From Pedosphaera sp. (GTDB taxonomy: Bacteria; Verrucomicrobiota; Verrucomicrobiia; Limisphaerales; DSYF01): a stretch of DNA of 32,471 nt. The position numbers and the translations under genes were made by a program. Position 1 is the stretch's first letter, and the number at the start of each line of letters is the position of its first letter. The DNA lies in assembly GCA_017853715.1 (NCBI GenBank), contig JAFMIZ010000021.1, positions 1 to 32,471 of the forward strand, given 5' to 3'. Below are positions 1 to 7,784 of the stretch, one piece after another. The notes under the pieces were generated by a model. The model had not been told where the DNA came from and did not search any database. It saw only the letters and a list, made by a program, of their open reading frames with translations.

Positions 1-207
1 AGCACCATTCCCTTGGATTTTGCGGGGGAGGCGAGCAAGGATCGTTTGTTCTACTTCGGCACATCGGCAGAATCCTCGCAGTTCTATGAGGAGCGACTGC
101 AAGTTTACGATCGAGACGGCAAGCCATGCGTTACTTGCAAGTTCGCCGTCAAACGTATCGTGCAGGCGGCCCGCAGCACGTTCTACTGCCCCAAGTGCCA
201 GCGGTGA
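1..207 (+). CDS. mutM: Formamidopyrimidine-DNA glycosylase, C-terminal end (5' cut by window edge)
   Basis: Only the last 68 codons are present; the frame is open from base 1 to the TGA at 205-207. The product would be the bifunctional DNA glycosylase/AP lyase that removes 8-oxoguanine and formamidopyrimidines. The visible part is the family's C-terminal zinc finger: an ERLQVYDRDGKPC segment, a second Cys three residues on (CVTC), the KRIVQAARSTFYCPKCQ tail and the closing CPKC pair, giving the Cys4 zinc ribbon that grips DNA. The catalytic N-terminal Pro-Glu lies outside the window. The downstream gene mntR is convergent, with only three bases between the stops. Identity is firm because this tail is highly characteristic of Fpg and the related Nei proteins; Fpg is preferred because of the RSTFYCPKCQ ending. 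Confidence 0.93.
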   Translation, partial: STIPLDFAGEASKDRLFYFGTSAESSQFYEERLQVYDRDGKPCVTCKFAVKRIVQAARSTFYCPKCQR

Positions 208-210
208 GTT

Positions 211-660
211 TTAGCGATTTCTCGCTGCCAACGCTGCCTTGAACGCCGCCAGGGTTTCAGGGCTCACGTGATGCTCCATGCCCTCGGCATCAATTCGTGC
301 TACGTGGTCCGGAACTCCAAGCGAGCGCAAAAATGCCACAACGATTTCATGTCGTTGTTTGGAGGCGGACGCAACCCGGCGCCCTTTGTCGGTGAGGAAA
401 ATCGCCCGATATGGCTGGCTGGTTACGATTCCATCCCGCTGCAGGCGGGCGATGGTGCGGTTCACGGTGACATGGGTGACGCCCAGTCGCTTGGCCAGAT
501 CCACCACGCGCGCCTCTCCCACGGCATCTGTCAGGTCAGCAATGGCTTCCGCATAATCCTCAGCGGTCTCTGAGGCATGATCTTCGCGGGTCTGGCGAAA
601 CTCTTCCGCCTCCGCGACCGACGTGGGTCGGGGCTTCCTGGTTGTAACTTTACGTGGCAT
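211..660 (-). CDS. mntR: Manganese-responsive transcriptional regulator MntR (DtxR family)
   Basis: A cytoplasmic Mn(II)-activated repressor of metal transport genes. From the ATG at 660 it is 149 residues, close to the proteobacterial MntR length. Residues 34-75 form the winged helix (EDYAEAIADL, GEARVVDLAKRLGVTHVTVNRTIARLQRDG), followed by the wing segment TSQPYRAIFLTDKGR. The dimerisation and metal-binding part contains RHEIVVAFL and DAEGMEHHVS. All expected ligands are visible: Asp35 and Glu38, His104, and Glu126, Glu129 and His130. The Asp at the first position is the MntR-type rather than DtxR-type ligand. Upstream in-frame ATGs at 672 and 678 and the first codon at 711 are alternative starts; none has a good ribosome binding site. 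The gene is divergent from the DtxR/FeoA-feoB set, and the palindrome at 715-734 lies in between, so it probably controls that operon and perhaps itself. Confidence 0.93.
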   Translation of the reverse strand: MPRKVTTRKPRPTSVAEAEEFRQTREDHASETAEDYAEAIADLTDAVGEARVVDLAKRLGVTHVTVNRTIARLQRDGIVTSQPYRAIFLTDKGRRVASASKQRHEIVVAFLRSLGVPDHVARIDAEGMEHHVSPETLAAFKAALAARNR

Positions 661-695
661 GGCTGCGTTCATGGCCATTCTGGCGAAGGCACAAC

Positions 696-724
696 TTGAC
701 AGTCGAGGCAAAAGAATGTAGCTA
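696..724 (+). promoter_or_regulatory. Candidate promoter of the DtxR/FeoA-feoB operon
   Basis: A perfect -35 hexamer TTGACA lies at 696-701. Seventeen bases further on, TAGCTA at 719-724 is a weak -10 match inside the palindrome at 715-734. The spacing is ideal but the -10 is poor, so the exact promoter is an inference. The position, about 45 bases before the preferred start at 769, fits the operon. Confidence 0.45.
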
Positions 725-734
725 TGGCTACATT
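715..734. promoter_or_regulatory. Palindromic operator, probable MntR box
   Basis: AATGTAGCTATGGCTACATT is a 20-base palindrome in which nine of ten pairs match. It lies between divergent mntR and the feo-like operon and covers the place where a -10 element would be. The outline (A/T-rich ends, TAGC and GCTA inner half sites) resembles gamma-proteobacterial MntR boxes built on ACATAGC...GCTATGT. It overlaps the ATG at 724, which argues that 724 is not the true start of the downstream gene. That MntR binds here is inferred from position and symmetry. Confidence 0.72.
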
Positions 735-768
735 GATGCGGGGGGGCGCCGCTTCCCTCGGGGTAAAC

Positions 769-1791
769 ATGTCAAATTGGACGATCATCATTTGCCTGTT
801 GGCGCTTGCGGCCCTTTTGGTCTGGCTGAAGCGGGGCATGGTTGCGCGTTGGCGCGCGGGGCGTCGTTACGCCGCCCGTGTGCGGCGCGAGGATGCCATC
901 AAGCACATCCTTAAATGCGAAGTGAATAGCGGCGAGGCGACGATGGAAAGCCTCGCCGGTCATTTGCAGATTCCTACCGATCGCACCGCTGAACTGCTCG
1001 AATCCTTGGAGGACCGTGGTCTGCTTTCGCTTCAAGGCGGAAAGATTCGTTTAAAGAATGCGGGTCGGGATCTGGGCCTGCATCTAGTCCGCGCGCATCG
1101 GCTTTGGGAGAGTTATCTATCGGAACAAACAGGCGTCTCCGAGGCCGAGTGGCACAAACGCGCCGAGCGTCAGGAACACTTGCTCACTCCTGAGCAAACC
1201 GATGCGCTTGCGGCCCGTCTGGGCAATCCAACCACCGATCCGCACGGCGACTTGATCCCGGCGCGCGGCCAGCCAGTGGCAGGCGATCGCGGCATGGTTC
1301 TTAGCGCAGCGGAACCGAACCAGCCACTGCTAGTCTCGCACGTGGAAGACGAACCAGCGGCGGTCTATTCGCAGATCACGGCACAAGGGATCCGGCCCGG
1401 CATGCGTGGTCTGATCGTTGAAAAGCTGCCGCATCGCATCCGTTTTTGGGCCAACGGCAACGAGCATGTGCTCGCGCCGATTGTGGCCAACAACATTTCC
1501 GTCGAGCCACTCACCGACTGCACAGGCAACGACCTGCTGGACGAAGAGTTTCTCACTGGCCTTGCAACGGGACAGAGCGGCCGCGTCCTCGGTTTGTCGG
1601 CGGCCTGCCGTGGACCGGAGCGACGTCGCCTGCTCGATCTGGGATTTGTGCCCGGCACGGAAGTCGTGGCCGAAATGAAAAGTCCCGGCGGCGACCCGAC
1701 GGCGTATCGCGTTCGCGGAACCTTGATTGCGCTGCGCCGCGAACAGGCTGCGCTGGTGCGCATTTCCACGCCCAACTCCATTGCTGTATGA
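769..1791 (+). CDS. Membrane-anchored DtxR-like metal sensor fused to FeoA
   Basis: A 340-residue protein with an unusual domain order. Residues 5-20 are one hydrophobic segment followed by a basic stretch, predicting an N-terminal anchor with the rest in the cytoplasm. Residues about 40-100 form a winged-helix domain (EDAIKHILK ... LESLEDRGLLSL). Residues about 101-160 match the DtxR metal-binding/dimerisation domain: HRLWESYL with His110 and Glu114, AERQEHLL with Glu133, Glu136 and His137, then DPHGDLIP. The Glu of the usual N-terminal Asp-x-x-Glu ligand pair is replaced by Lys45. Two SH3-like modules follow; the second (about 265-337, LLDLGFVPGTEV) is a clear FeoA domain. The ATG at 769 is preferred over 724 because 724 sits inside the operator and 769 has GGGGT upstream. 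The stop overlaps the next start (ATGA), implying coupled translation with the FeoB GTPase. Confidence 0.82.
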   Translation: MSNWTIIICLLALAALLVWLKRGMVARWRAGRRYAARVRREDAIKHILKCEVNSGEATMESLAGHLQIPTDRTAELLESLEDRGLLSLQGGKIRLKNAGRDLGLHLVRAHRLWESYLSEQTGVSEAEWHKRAERQEHLLTPEQTDALAARLGNPTTDPHGDLIPARGQPVAGDRGMVLSAAEPNQPLLVSHVEDEPAAVYSQITAQGIRPGMRGLIVEKLPHRIRFWANGNEHVLAPIVANNISVEPLTDCTGNDLLDEEFLTGLATGQSGRVLGLSAACRGPERRRLLDLGFVPGTEVVAEMKSPGGDPTAYRVRGTLIALRREQAALVRISTPNSIAV

Positions 1792-2597
1792 ATCAACCTG
1801 CCACCACCGCCCCCAAGGAAACCTGCGCTGATTGCAGTATCTATCGCGCCGCCCGCCTCAAGAAACTTGGAGTCGATGTTGACCGCTTTGATCACGTGGT
1901 TGCGCTTGCAGGCAATCCGAACACCGGCAAGAGCACCGTCTTCAATGCGCTTACTGGACTTCGCCAGCACACGGGCAACTGGCCGGGCAAGACGGTCACG
2001 CGAGCGGAGGGTGCCTTTGAGTATGCCGACAAGCGCTTCAAGATTGTTGATCTGCCCGGAACCTATTCACTCTTGTCCACGAGTTTGGATGAGGAGATCG
2101 CGCGCGACTACATTCTATTTGGCGAACCGGACGTCACGGTGGTCGTGGCCGACGCCTCGCGTTTGGAGCGGAATCTAAACCTGGTGCTGCAGGTGTTGGA
2201 AATCACCGATCGCGCGGTGTTATGCCTAAACCTGATAGACGAGGCCAAACGTCACGGCCTGCAAGTGGACGATCGGCAACTCTCCCGCGATCTCGGCGTT
2301 CCGGTGGTGCCCACAGCGGCGCGCTCGGGTCAAGGCTTGCCCGAACTTCTGCAAGCGATCGGCGATGTTGCCTCGGGCAAAATCGCCTGTCGTCCTCACC
2401 GTATCCAAAATGAGCCACCCGCCATCAAGCATGCGCTGAACGAATTGGTGGGTCAGTTGGAGGCGGCCCATCCCGGATTGCCCAACGCCCGTTGGGTCGC
2501 GCTGCGGTTGCTCGGCGGTGACGAACACATGGCTGAAGCTTTGCGCAAAGGCGAATTCGGTCGCTCCAACATGACTGCGCTGACCAGCCAAACCTGA
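1788..2597 (+). CDS. feoB: FeoB N-terminal GTPase as a stand-alone protein
   Basis: A 269-residue soluble G protein corresponding to the N-terminal part of the Fe(II)/Mn(II) transporter FeoB. G1 is [11 protein letters not shown]3 is DLPGTYSL, and G4 is the NLID segment where Asn-x-x-Asp is expected. The segment [12 protein letters not shown] matches the helical linker that follows the G domain in full-length FeoB. An N-terminal [16 protein letters not shown] precedes the G domain and may be a small metal-binding or contact segment. The start overlaps the stop of the FeoA fusion. The protein ends with its own TGA and the pore gene begins 7 bases later in another frame, so the usual single polypeptide is encoded as two. 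This is either a natural split or one frameshift; the pore half has its own Met start and acidic/polar lead-in, which favours a natural split. Confidence 0.88.
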   Translation: MNQPATTAPKETCADCSIYRAARLKKLGVDVDRFDHVVALAGNPNTGKSTVFNALTGLRQHTGNWPGKTVTRAEGAFEYADKRFKIVDLPGTYSLLSTSLDEEIARDYILFGEPDVTVVVADASRLERNLNLVLQVLEITDRAVLCLNLIDEAKRHGLQVDDRQLSRDLGVPVVPTAARSGQGLPELLQAIGDVASGKIACRPHRIQNEPPAIKHALNELVGQLEAAHPGLPNARWVALRLLGGDEHMAEALRKGEFGRSNMTALTSQT

Positions 2598-2604
2598 ATT
2601 CAGA

Positions 2605-4050
2605 ATGTCCGACGCCGCATCCCAACCAGCAAACAGTCCATCTGCCGACCGCATTCTTCAGGCGGCAGAAAACTTGCGCCGCAACATTCAGGGCGACCTT
2701 CACGAGCACGTGGTCGAAGCACTTTATGCCGATGCCGCGCGTATTGCGGACCGCGCGGTGAGCCGACCGGGCGTGGCGGCGCAACCAACCTTTGATCGCA
2801 CTTTGGATCGCATCCTGACGAGCCGGCTGTGGGGATTCCCCATCATGATTGCGCTCTTTGCGCTCATGTTTTGGATCACCATCGCCGGTGCCAACGCGCC
2901 GTCTGGCTGGCTCGCGTGGCTGCTCGTGGATCAAGGCTGGCCGATGCTGCGACACGCGGCGGAAGGTCTCGGGTTTCCGTGGTGGCTGAGCGGGTTGTTG
3001 ATTGATGGAATCTATCTCGCCACCGCGTGGGTCATCAGCGTGATGTTGCCGCCCATGGCAATTTTCTTTCCGATGTTCACCTTGCTCGAGGATTTTGGCT
3101 ATCTGCCGCGCGTTGCGTTCAATCTGGACAAAGCATTCAAGAAAGCGGGCGCGCACGGTAAACAAGCCATGACCACGATGATGGGCTTCGGTTGCAATGC
3201 GGCCGGCGTGGTGGCGACACGCATCATTGACAGTCCGCGCGAACGGTTGATTGCCATCGTCACGAACAACTTCGCGCTCTGCAACGGGCGCTGGCCGACG
3301 CAAATCCTCATCGCCTCGCTCTTCCTCGGCAGCCTGGTCCCGGCGCACCTGGCCGGGCTGATCTCGGCAGGCGCGGTGGTGTGCGTCGCGCTGCTCGGGG
3401 TGTTCTTCACCTTTGCCGTGGCGTGGACCTTGTCACGCACGGTGCTCAAAGGTGAAGTCTCAACCTTCAGCCTGGAACTGCCGCCGTATCGTCCTCCGCG
3501 CGTCTTGCGGACGCTTTACACGTCGCTCATCGACCGCACCATCATCGTGCTGTGGCGGGCGATTGTATTCGCAGTGCCGGCTGGTGCCGTGATCTGGCTC
3601 AGTGCGAACGTCAAGATCGGCGACCTGAGCATCGCGCAGCACCTGATGCAATCGTTCGACCCCGTGGGTGTGTTCCTCGGCTTGAATGGCGTCATTCTGC
3701 TCGCCTACATCGTGGCCATTCCGGCGAACGAGATCGTGATTCCGACCATCCTGATGCTCACAGTCGTCGCCACCGGATCGGCAGAAGTAGGTCAAGGCGC
3801 GGGGGTGATGTTTGAACTGGACTCCGATGCGAGCACCAAGGCCCTGTTGCAAACCGGCGGCTGGACTGTGTTGACCGCCGTGAACTTGATGCTCTTCAGC
3901 CTGCTGCACAATCCGTGCAGCACGACCATCTATACAATCTACAAAGAGACCGGCAGCGTGAAATGGACGGCGCTGGCGACGCTGTTGCCGATTGTGCTCG
4001 GAGTGGTCGTGACGTTCCTTGTGGCGACCGTGTGGCGGCTGTTGCAGTGA
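2605..4050 (+). CDS. feoB: FeoB membrane pore half (nucleoside-recognition/gate domains)
   Basis: A 481-residue polytopic inner-membrane protein corresponding to the FeoB C-terminal region. The first 70 residues hold the end of the helical linker ([29 protein letters not shown]), then [19 protein letters not shown] leads into the first membrane span. The first gate domain has [55 protein letters not shown]. The Feo[10 protein letters not shown] motif follows, then the second gate with [11 protein letters not shown] and the closing [23 protein letters not shown]. The gate motifs differ from the E. coli form (GFGCNVPA, SCSARLPVY). My recollection is that clostridial or Bacteroidetes FeoB proteins have a similar form. 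Substrate Fe(II) or Mn(II) cannot be decided from sequence; the MntR neighbour favours Mn(II) or Mn-controlled Fe(II) uptake. It is convergent with the M48 gene, with stops three bases apart. Confidence 0.9.
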   Translation: MSDAASQPANSPSADRILQAAENLRRNIQGDLHEHVVEALYADAARIADRAVSRPGVAAQPTFDRTLDRILTSRLWGFPIMIALFALMFWITIAGANAPSGWLAWLLVDQGWPMLRHAAEGLGFPWWLSGLLIDGIYLATAWVISVMLPPMAIFFPMFTLLEDFGYLPRVAFNLDKAFKKAGAHGKQAMTTMMGFGCNAAGVVATRIIDSPRERLIAIVTNNFALCNGRWPTQILIASLFLGSLVPAHLAGLISAGAVVCVALLGVFFTFAVAWTLSRTVLKGEVSTFSLELPPYRPPRVLRTLYTSLIDRTIIVLWRAIVFAVPAGAVIWLSANVKIGDLSIAQHLMQSFDPVGVFLGLNGVILLAYIVAIPANEIVIPTILMLTVVATGSAEVGQGAGVMFELDSDASTKALLQTGGWTVLTAVNLMLFSLLHNPCSTTIYTIYKETGSVKWTALATLLPIVLGVVVTFLVATVWRLLQ

Positions 4051-4053
4051 TCG

Positions 4054-4848
4054 CTAATTGGACGCAGGCTTGAACTGGGTCTTCGCCTCGGGCATCCATT
4101 GCTGCAGCTGCTTGACGCGAGTTTCGTCCAGCGGATGCGTGCGCAGGAACCAGGGCGTATCGGCACCTTGCTTCTTATTGAAGTCGGCAAACCGCTGCCA
4201 GAAGGCAACCGCCGCTTCCGGGTTGTAACCGGCTCGCGCCATGTAAAGCAGACCGAGATGATCCGCCTCCGACTCCTGCGAACGACTGTGTGGTAACGCG
4301 ACGCCAAGCTGGCTCCCCAAGCCATACCCCGCGACGGCGTAACTGTGATACTTGGTATCCTTGGTGGAAGCATCCACGGCGACGCCCAGCAATTGCAGGC
4401 CCATCGCGGTGGAAATGCGTTCGCCACCATGCCGCGCCACGGCGTGCGCCACTTCGTGACCGATGACAGTTGCCAAGCCCGCCTCATCTTTTGTGATCGG
4501 CAGGATGCCGGTGTAAACGCCCACCTTCCCGCCGGGCAGACAGAACGCGTTTACTTCCTTGCTGTCGAACAATATAAACTCCCATTGCGCATTGGGCATC
4601 GGTGCCACGGCGGCGATACGCTTGCCTACTTTTTGCAACAGTGCGTTGCCCGCCGCATCTTTGCTGATCGGCACTTCCTTCTTCATCTTCTCGAACTCCG
4701 ACAGACCCAGCTGCATTTCGTCCGAGGTTGTCATGAAGTTCAACTGGCGCCGACCCGTTTCCGGCACGGTGGTGCAGCCGATGAACGTGGCGGAACAAGC
4801 CGCAATCAGGCAGAAGGCCTTGAAGGATCGAATGGGGAATGAACTCAT
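4054..4848 (-). CDS. M48-family metalloprotease lipoprotein (OMA1/LoiP-like)
   Basis: A 264-residue zinc protease for quality control in the cell envelope. The N terminus is a lipoprotein signal with lipobox FIGC and lipidation at Cys25, so the mature enzyme should be membrane-tethered in the periplasm. The short pro-region after it (TGRRQLNFMTTSDEMQLG) is typical of the LoiP/YcaL group. The zinc site is HEVAH (His131, Glu132, His135), and the third ligand is in ESEAD at 192-196. The segment RAGYNPEAAVAFWQRF and the ending THPLDETRVKQL are standard for the group. The length is normal and no key residue is missing. It has its own start at 4848 with no strong Shine-Dalgarno sequence. Its link to the convergent metal transport genes is probably only positional. 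Confidence 0.93.
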   Translation of the reverse strand: MSSFPIRSFKAFCLIAACSATFIGCTTVPETGRRQLNFMTTSDEMQLGLSEFEKMKKEVPISKDAAGNALLQKVGKRIAAVAPMPNAQWEFILFDSKEVNAFCLPGGKVGVYTGILPITKDEAGLATVIGHEVAHAVARHGGERISTAMGLQLLGVAVDASTKDTKYHSYAVAGYGLGSQLGVALPHSRSQESEADHLGLLYMARAGYNPEAAVAFWQRFADFNKKQGADTPWFLRTHPLDETRVKQLQQWMPEAKTQFKPASN

Positions 4849-4891
4849 GGATCGAATCTAACCGTGGGTGCGGCCCGGTCAAGCGGTCGCC

Positions 4892-6832
4892 TCACTGGAA
4901 CAGATGCGGCAGCCACGTGGTCAGCCAGGGAATGTAGGTGATCAGCAGCACGCCCACAAACATGACGGCGAGCATGGGCAGCGAGGCGCGGGTGACTTCA
5001 AGGATCGGTTTGTCGAAGCGATATGAGGAGAGCAGCAGGTTGATCCCCACGGGCGGTGCCAGAAAGCCAAGCTCCATGTTCACCAGAAAAATGATGCCGA
5101 GGTGAATCGGGTCGATGCCGAATGCGATGCCGATGGGCACCAGCAGGGGAACCACCACGACGATGGCCGCGTAGATCTCCACCAGGCCGCCGATGGCGAG
5201 CAGGATGAGATTCAGCAGCAGCAGGAACAGCCACTTCGACTCGATGTTGGCCGTGGCCCATTCGACGGCCTGGTCTGGGATTTGTGCGTCCACGAGGTAA
5301 TGCGTGAACCCCAGGGCCACACCGATGATGAGCAGCACGCCGCCCATCAGCAGACCGCACTCAGTCATGACGCGCGGCACGTCGCTGAACAGTTTCAAGT
5401 CGCGTTGAACCACTGCGCTGACGATGAAGGTGTAGAACGCCGTGATGGCCGCCGCTTCGACGGGTGTGGCGAATCCGCTGAATAGCGATACCAGCGCCAC
5501 CACAGGCACCAGCAATTCCCATTTCGCGGCCCACGTTGCTGCCCAGGCTTCGCGCGCATCGAAGCGCTTTCGGTCCGACGCTTGGCCGCGCCCGCCAATC
5601 CATAAGCCCCAGAGCACGGTCAGTCCAACCAACAGCAAGCCGGGGATGAGGCCGCCGAGGAAGATTTCTTTGATGCTGATGCTGACCTGATTGCCGCTGC
5701 TGGCGACGATGGCGTAGAGAATTGGCGGCAGGCACGGCGGGAACAGCATTCCCAGCGAGCCCGCACCGGTGAGCAATCCCAAAGAGGCGCGCTCGGAATA
5801 TTTCGCAGCCAGCAGGACCGGCAGCAACACGCCGCCCAGCGCGAGAATGGTGGCGCCCGACGCGCCGGTGAACGACGTGAAGAACGCGCAGACGAGCGTG
5901 GTGACGATGGCCGGTCCGCCCCGCATGCTGCCGAACCATGCCTGGAACAAGCGCACCAGCCGCCTGGCTGCGTTGCTCTCGGCCAGGAAATACCCGGCCA
6001 GCGTGAACAGCGGCAAACTCGGCAGCATGGCGTTCACGGTGAGCTGGTAGTGTTTGAGGAGGATGGGTGCGACGGGTTCCCCGATGGACCACAACATGAT
6101 CAACGCCGTTCCGCCCAGGGCCGTGAAGATGGGCGCGCCCAGCAACACAGCGATCAGCAGACCAATCATTGCCGGCCAGCGCAGTTTCTCCGGATCAATG
6201 CCGGCCCACAGCGTGATGAAGAGAAATCCGGCCGCGAGCAGCAGGGTGGTGCCGCGCCAGCGCCACTTGGGTGCCGCGTGCCAGAGCATACGCACGGTGA
6301 CCAGCGCGAAGCCGGCCAAAATCAGCATTTGCACCACCCATGTTTGGATGCCGTAGGCGAATTCTTTTCCGAGCGACCGCTGCGATTGAACGAAGTCCCA
6401 GCTTGCAACGGTGAGCACGCCGGTTACGGCTGCCGCGAAGGCATGACTGATCACGCGAGCGGCCGTGAGCCAGCCGCCTTTGAACCAGTGCGTGGCCACG
6501 GACAGCGCGAGCAGGCGGTTATCACGCGCCGCCAACGCTCCGCCCAACATGCCGACTGCGAGGACGAGGTGTTGAACGATGGTTGCCGAGGCCGGGAGAC
6601 CGCTTTGGAAGAATTTCCGCAGCACCACCTCCAGCACCGGCAACAGGGTCATGACGGCCAGGCACAGAACGACGACGAGATTTTCGCTCTGGCGCAGGGC
6701 TTTGAGCCAGGTGGGCAGATTTGCGGGTTCGGTGGCCGGGATTCCCGCGATGTCAACAGGGGCTGGATTCACAGACGGAGCCGGTTCAATGCTTCGACCG
6801 GTATTCAGAGACGAACTTGGTGGCCTCGTCAA
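4892..6832 (-). CDS. dctQM: TRAP transporter fused permease DctQM
   Basis: A 646-residue integral membrane protein joining the small DctQ and large DctM subunits of a tripartite ATP-independent periplasmic transporter. Residues about 45-215 hold four DctQ helices (SENLVVVLCLAVMTLLPVLEVVLRKF opens the first). Residues about 215-646 are DctM, with repeated hydrophobic spans and signature stretches such as LPLFTLAGYFLAES, GASGATILALGG and GAGSLGMLFPPCLPPILYAIV, and a closing LAPPVGINLLL. The permease uses a Na+ or proton gradient. The TTG start at 6832 has GAGGA five bases upstream but overlaps dctP by 47 bases; a GTG at 6772, 14 bases past the dctP stop, is an equally possible start and removes only a Pro/Ser-rich leader. 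It is the last gene of the tatT-dctP-dctQM operon. Confidence 0.92.
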   Translation of the reverse strand: MTRPPSSSLNTGRSIEPAPSVNPAPVDIAGIPATEPANLPTWLKALRQSENLVVVLCLAVMTLLPVLEVVLRKFFQSGLPASATIVQHLVLAVGMLGGALAARDNRLLALSVATHWFKGGWLTAARVISHAFAAAVTGVLTVASWDFVQSQRSLGKEFAYGIQTWVVQMLILAGFALVTVRMLWHAAPKWRWRGTTLLLAAGFLFITLWAGIDPEKLRWPAMIGLLIAVLLGAPIFTALGGTALIMLWSIGEPVAPILLKHYQLTVNAMLPSLPLFTLAGYFLAESNAARRLVRLFQAWFGSMRGGPAIVTTLVCAFFTSFTGASGATILALGGVLLPVLLAAKYSERASLGLLTGAGSLGMLFPPCLPPILYAIVASSGNQVSISIKEIFLGGLIPGLLLVGLTVLWGLWIGGRGQASDRKRFDAREAWAATWAAKWELLVPVVALVSLFSGFATPVEAAAITAFYTFIVSAVVQRDLKLFSDVPRVMTECGLLMGGVLLIIGVALGFTHYLVDAQIPDQAVEWATANIESKWLFLLLLNLILLAIGGLVEIYAAIVVVVPLLVPIGIAFGIDPIHLGIIFLVNMELGFLAPPVGINLLLSSYRFDKPILEVTRASLPMLAVMFVGVLLITYIPWLTTWLPHLFQ

Positions 6833-7784
6833 AAATTTCCTCGGGCACGAGTTTGCCTCGCACCTGTGGGTAAACCGCTTCCGCCGCCTTGCGCCACTCG
6901 GCTTCCACTTCCGGCGTGACCTTGGTCACCCTCAAGCCGCGCTTCTCCATGGCAGCGACGGACTCCGTCATTTCCTTACGGCCAGCAGCTTTGATTTCGG
7001 AGCCGGCGACTTTTGCGGACTTCATCAGTTTCTCGCGCACATCGGCGGGAAGCTTTTCCCAAGCTTCTTTGCGCACAACCAACGCACCAACGATGGGTGC
7101 CCAATTCAATTCCAGCATGTGCGGTGCGCGGCTGTCCACCTGGCCGGCCATCGCAAAGAAGGGCGGGAGCGGGACGGCTTCGATCAACCCCGTTTGCAGG
7201 CTGGGAACAATGTCTGCGGTCTCCAGCGGCACCGCGTTGAAGCCGGCTGATTTGTAGATCTCCACTTGCGCCGGAAAGCCCGACCACGAGAACATTTTGA
7301 GCTTCCGCATCTCGTCGGGTGTCGTGGCGGATTTGTTGGAGAAGAAACGAATCCAGCCCGCGTCGCTCCAGAACAGAACCACAAAGCCTTTTTCCTCCAG
7401 CCGTTTCTCCAGCATGGGCTGGAGCTTCCCGCCGACGTAGTCCACCTCTTCCAGCGTGCGGAACCCCATCGGGATGTTCTGCAATCCCGCCACGCCGCGC
7501 TCGATCTCGGAGAGCCCCACGGTCGTAAGCAGCGCGGCTTGCAGCGAATCCAGTTTCATCAGGCCGACCATTTCCGCTTCGCCGCCGAGCTTGCCGCCGG
7601 CGTAGATGTTCAGGTTCACTGCGCCTCCGGAATCCTTGCGCCACGCCTCGGCCATGCTCATCAGCGATTTGTGATACGAGGTGCCCACCGGCACCAGCGT
7701 GCCGAGTTTCAAGCGTGAAGCAGCCATCGCTGGTAAAGCGGTGACCAGACAAAGGGCGATAGACAGGAGCTTCGTTGGTTTCAT
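6786..7784 (-). CDS. dctP: TRAP transporter substrate-binding protein DctP
   Basis: A 332-residue periplasmic binding protein. A Sec signal peptide covers residues 1-21 (MKPTKLLSIALCLVTALPAMA). The mature part begins LKLGTLVPVGTSYHKSL and has the DctP fold pattern: SGGAVNLNIYAGGKLGGEAEMVGLMKLDSLQAALLT near the N lobe, then RFFSNKSATTPDEMRKLKMF and AVPLETADIVPSLQTGLIEAV in the second lobe. The start ATG overlaps the tatT stop (ATGA), so the two are translationally coupled. The C-terminal end overlaps the possible TTG start of dctQM. The ligand cannot be read from sequence; DctP proteins in TPAT systems have been suggested to handle hydrophobic carboxylic ligands rather than the classical C4-dicarboxylates. 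Confidence 0.93.
   Translation of the reverse strand: MKPTKLLSIALCLVTALPAMAASRLKLGTLVPVGTSYHKSLMSMAEAWRKDSGGAVNLNIYAGGKLGGEAEMVGLMKLDSLQAALLTTVGLSEIERGVAGLQNIPMGFRTLEEVDYVGGKLQPMLEKRLEEKGFVVLFWSDAGWIRFFSNKSATTPDEMRKLKMFSWSGFPAQVEIYKSAGFNAVPLETADIVPSLQTGLIEAVPLPPFFAMAGQVDSRAPHMLELNWAPIVGALVVRKEAWEKLPADVREKLMKSAKVAGSEIKAAGRKEMTESVAAMEKRGLRVTKVTPEVEAEWRKAAEAVYPQVRGKLVPEEIFDEATKFVSEYRSKH

Noticed and set aside
724-768. ATG at 724 as the start of the DtxR/FeoA fusion
   Set aside because: It lies inside the operator palindrome and adds a Gly/Ala-rich stretch before the membrane anchor; 769 is more sensible.
1446-1787. Upstream extension of the FeoB GTPase frame
   Set aside because: It overlaps the FeoA domain in another frame; the ATGA overlap at 1788 gives a natural start.
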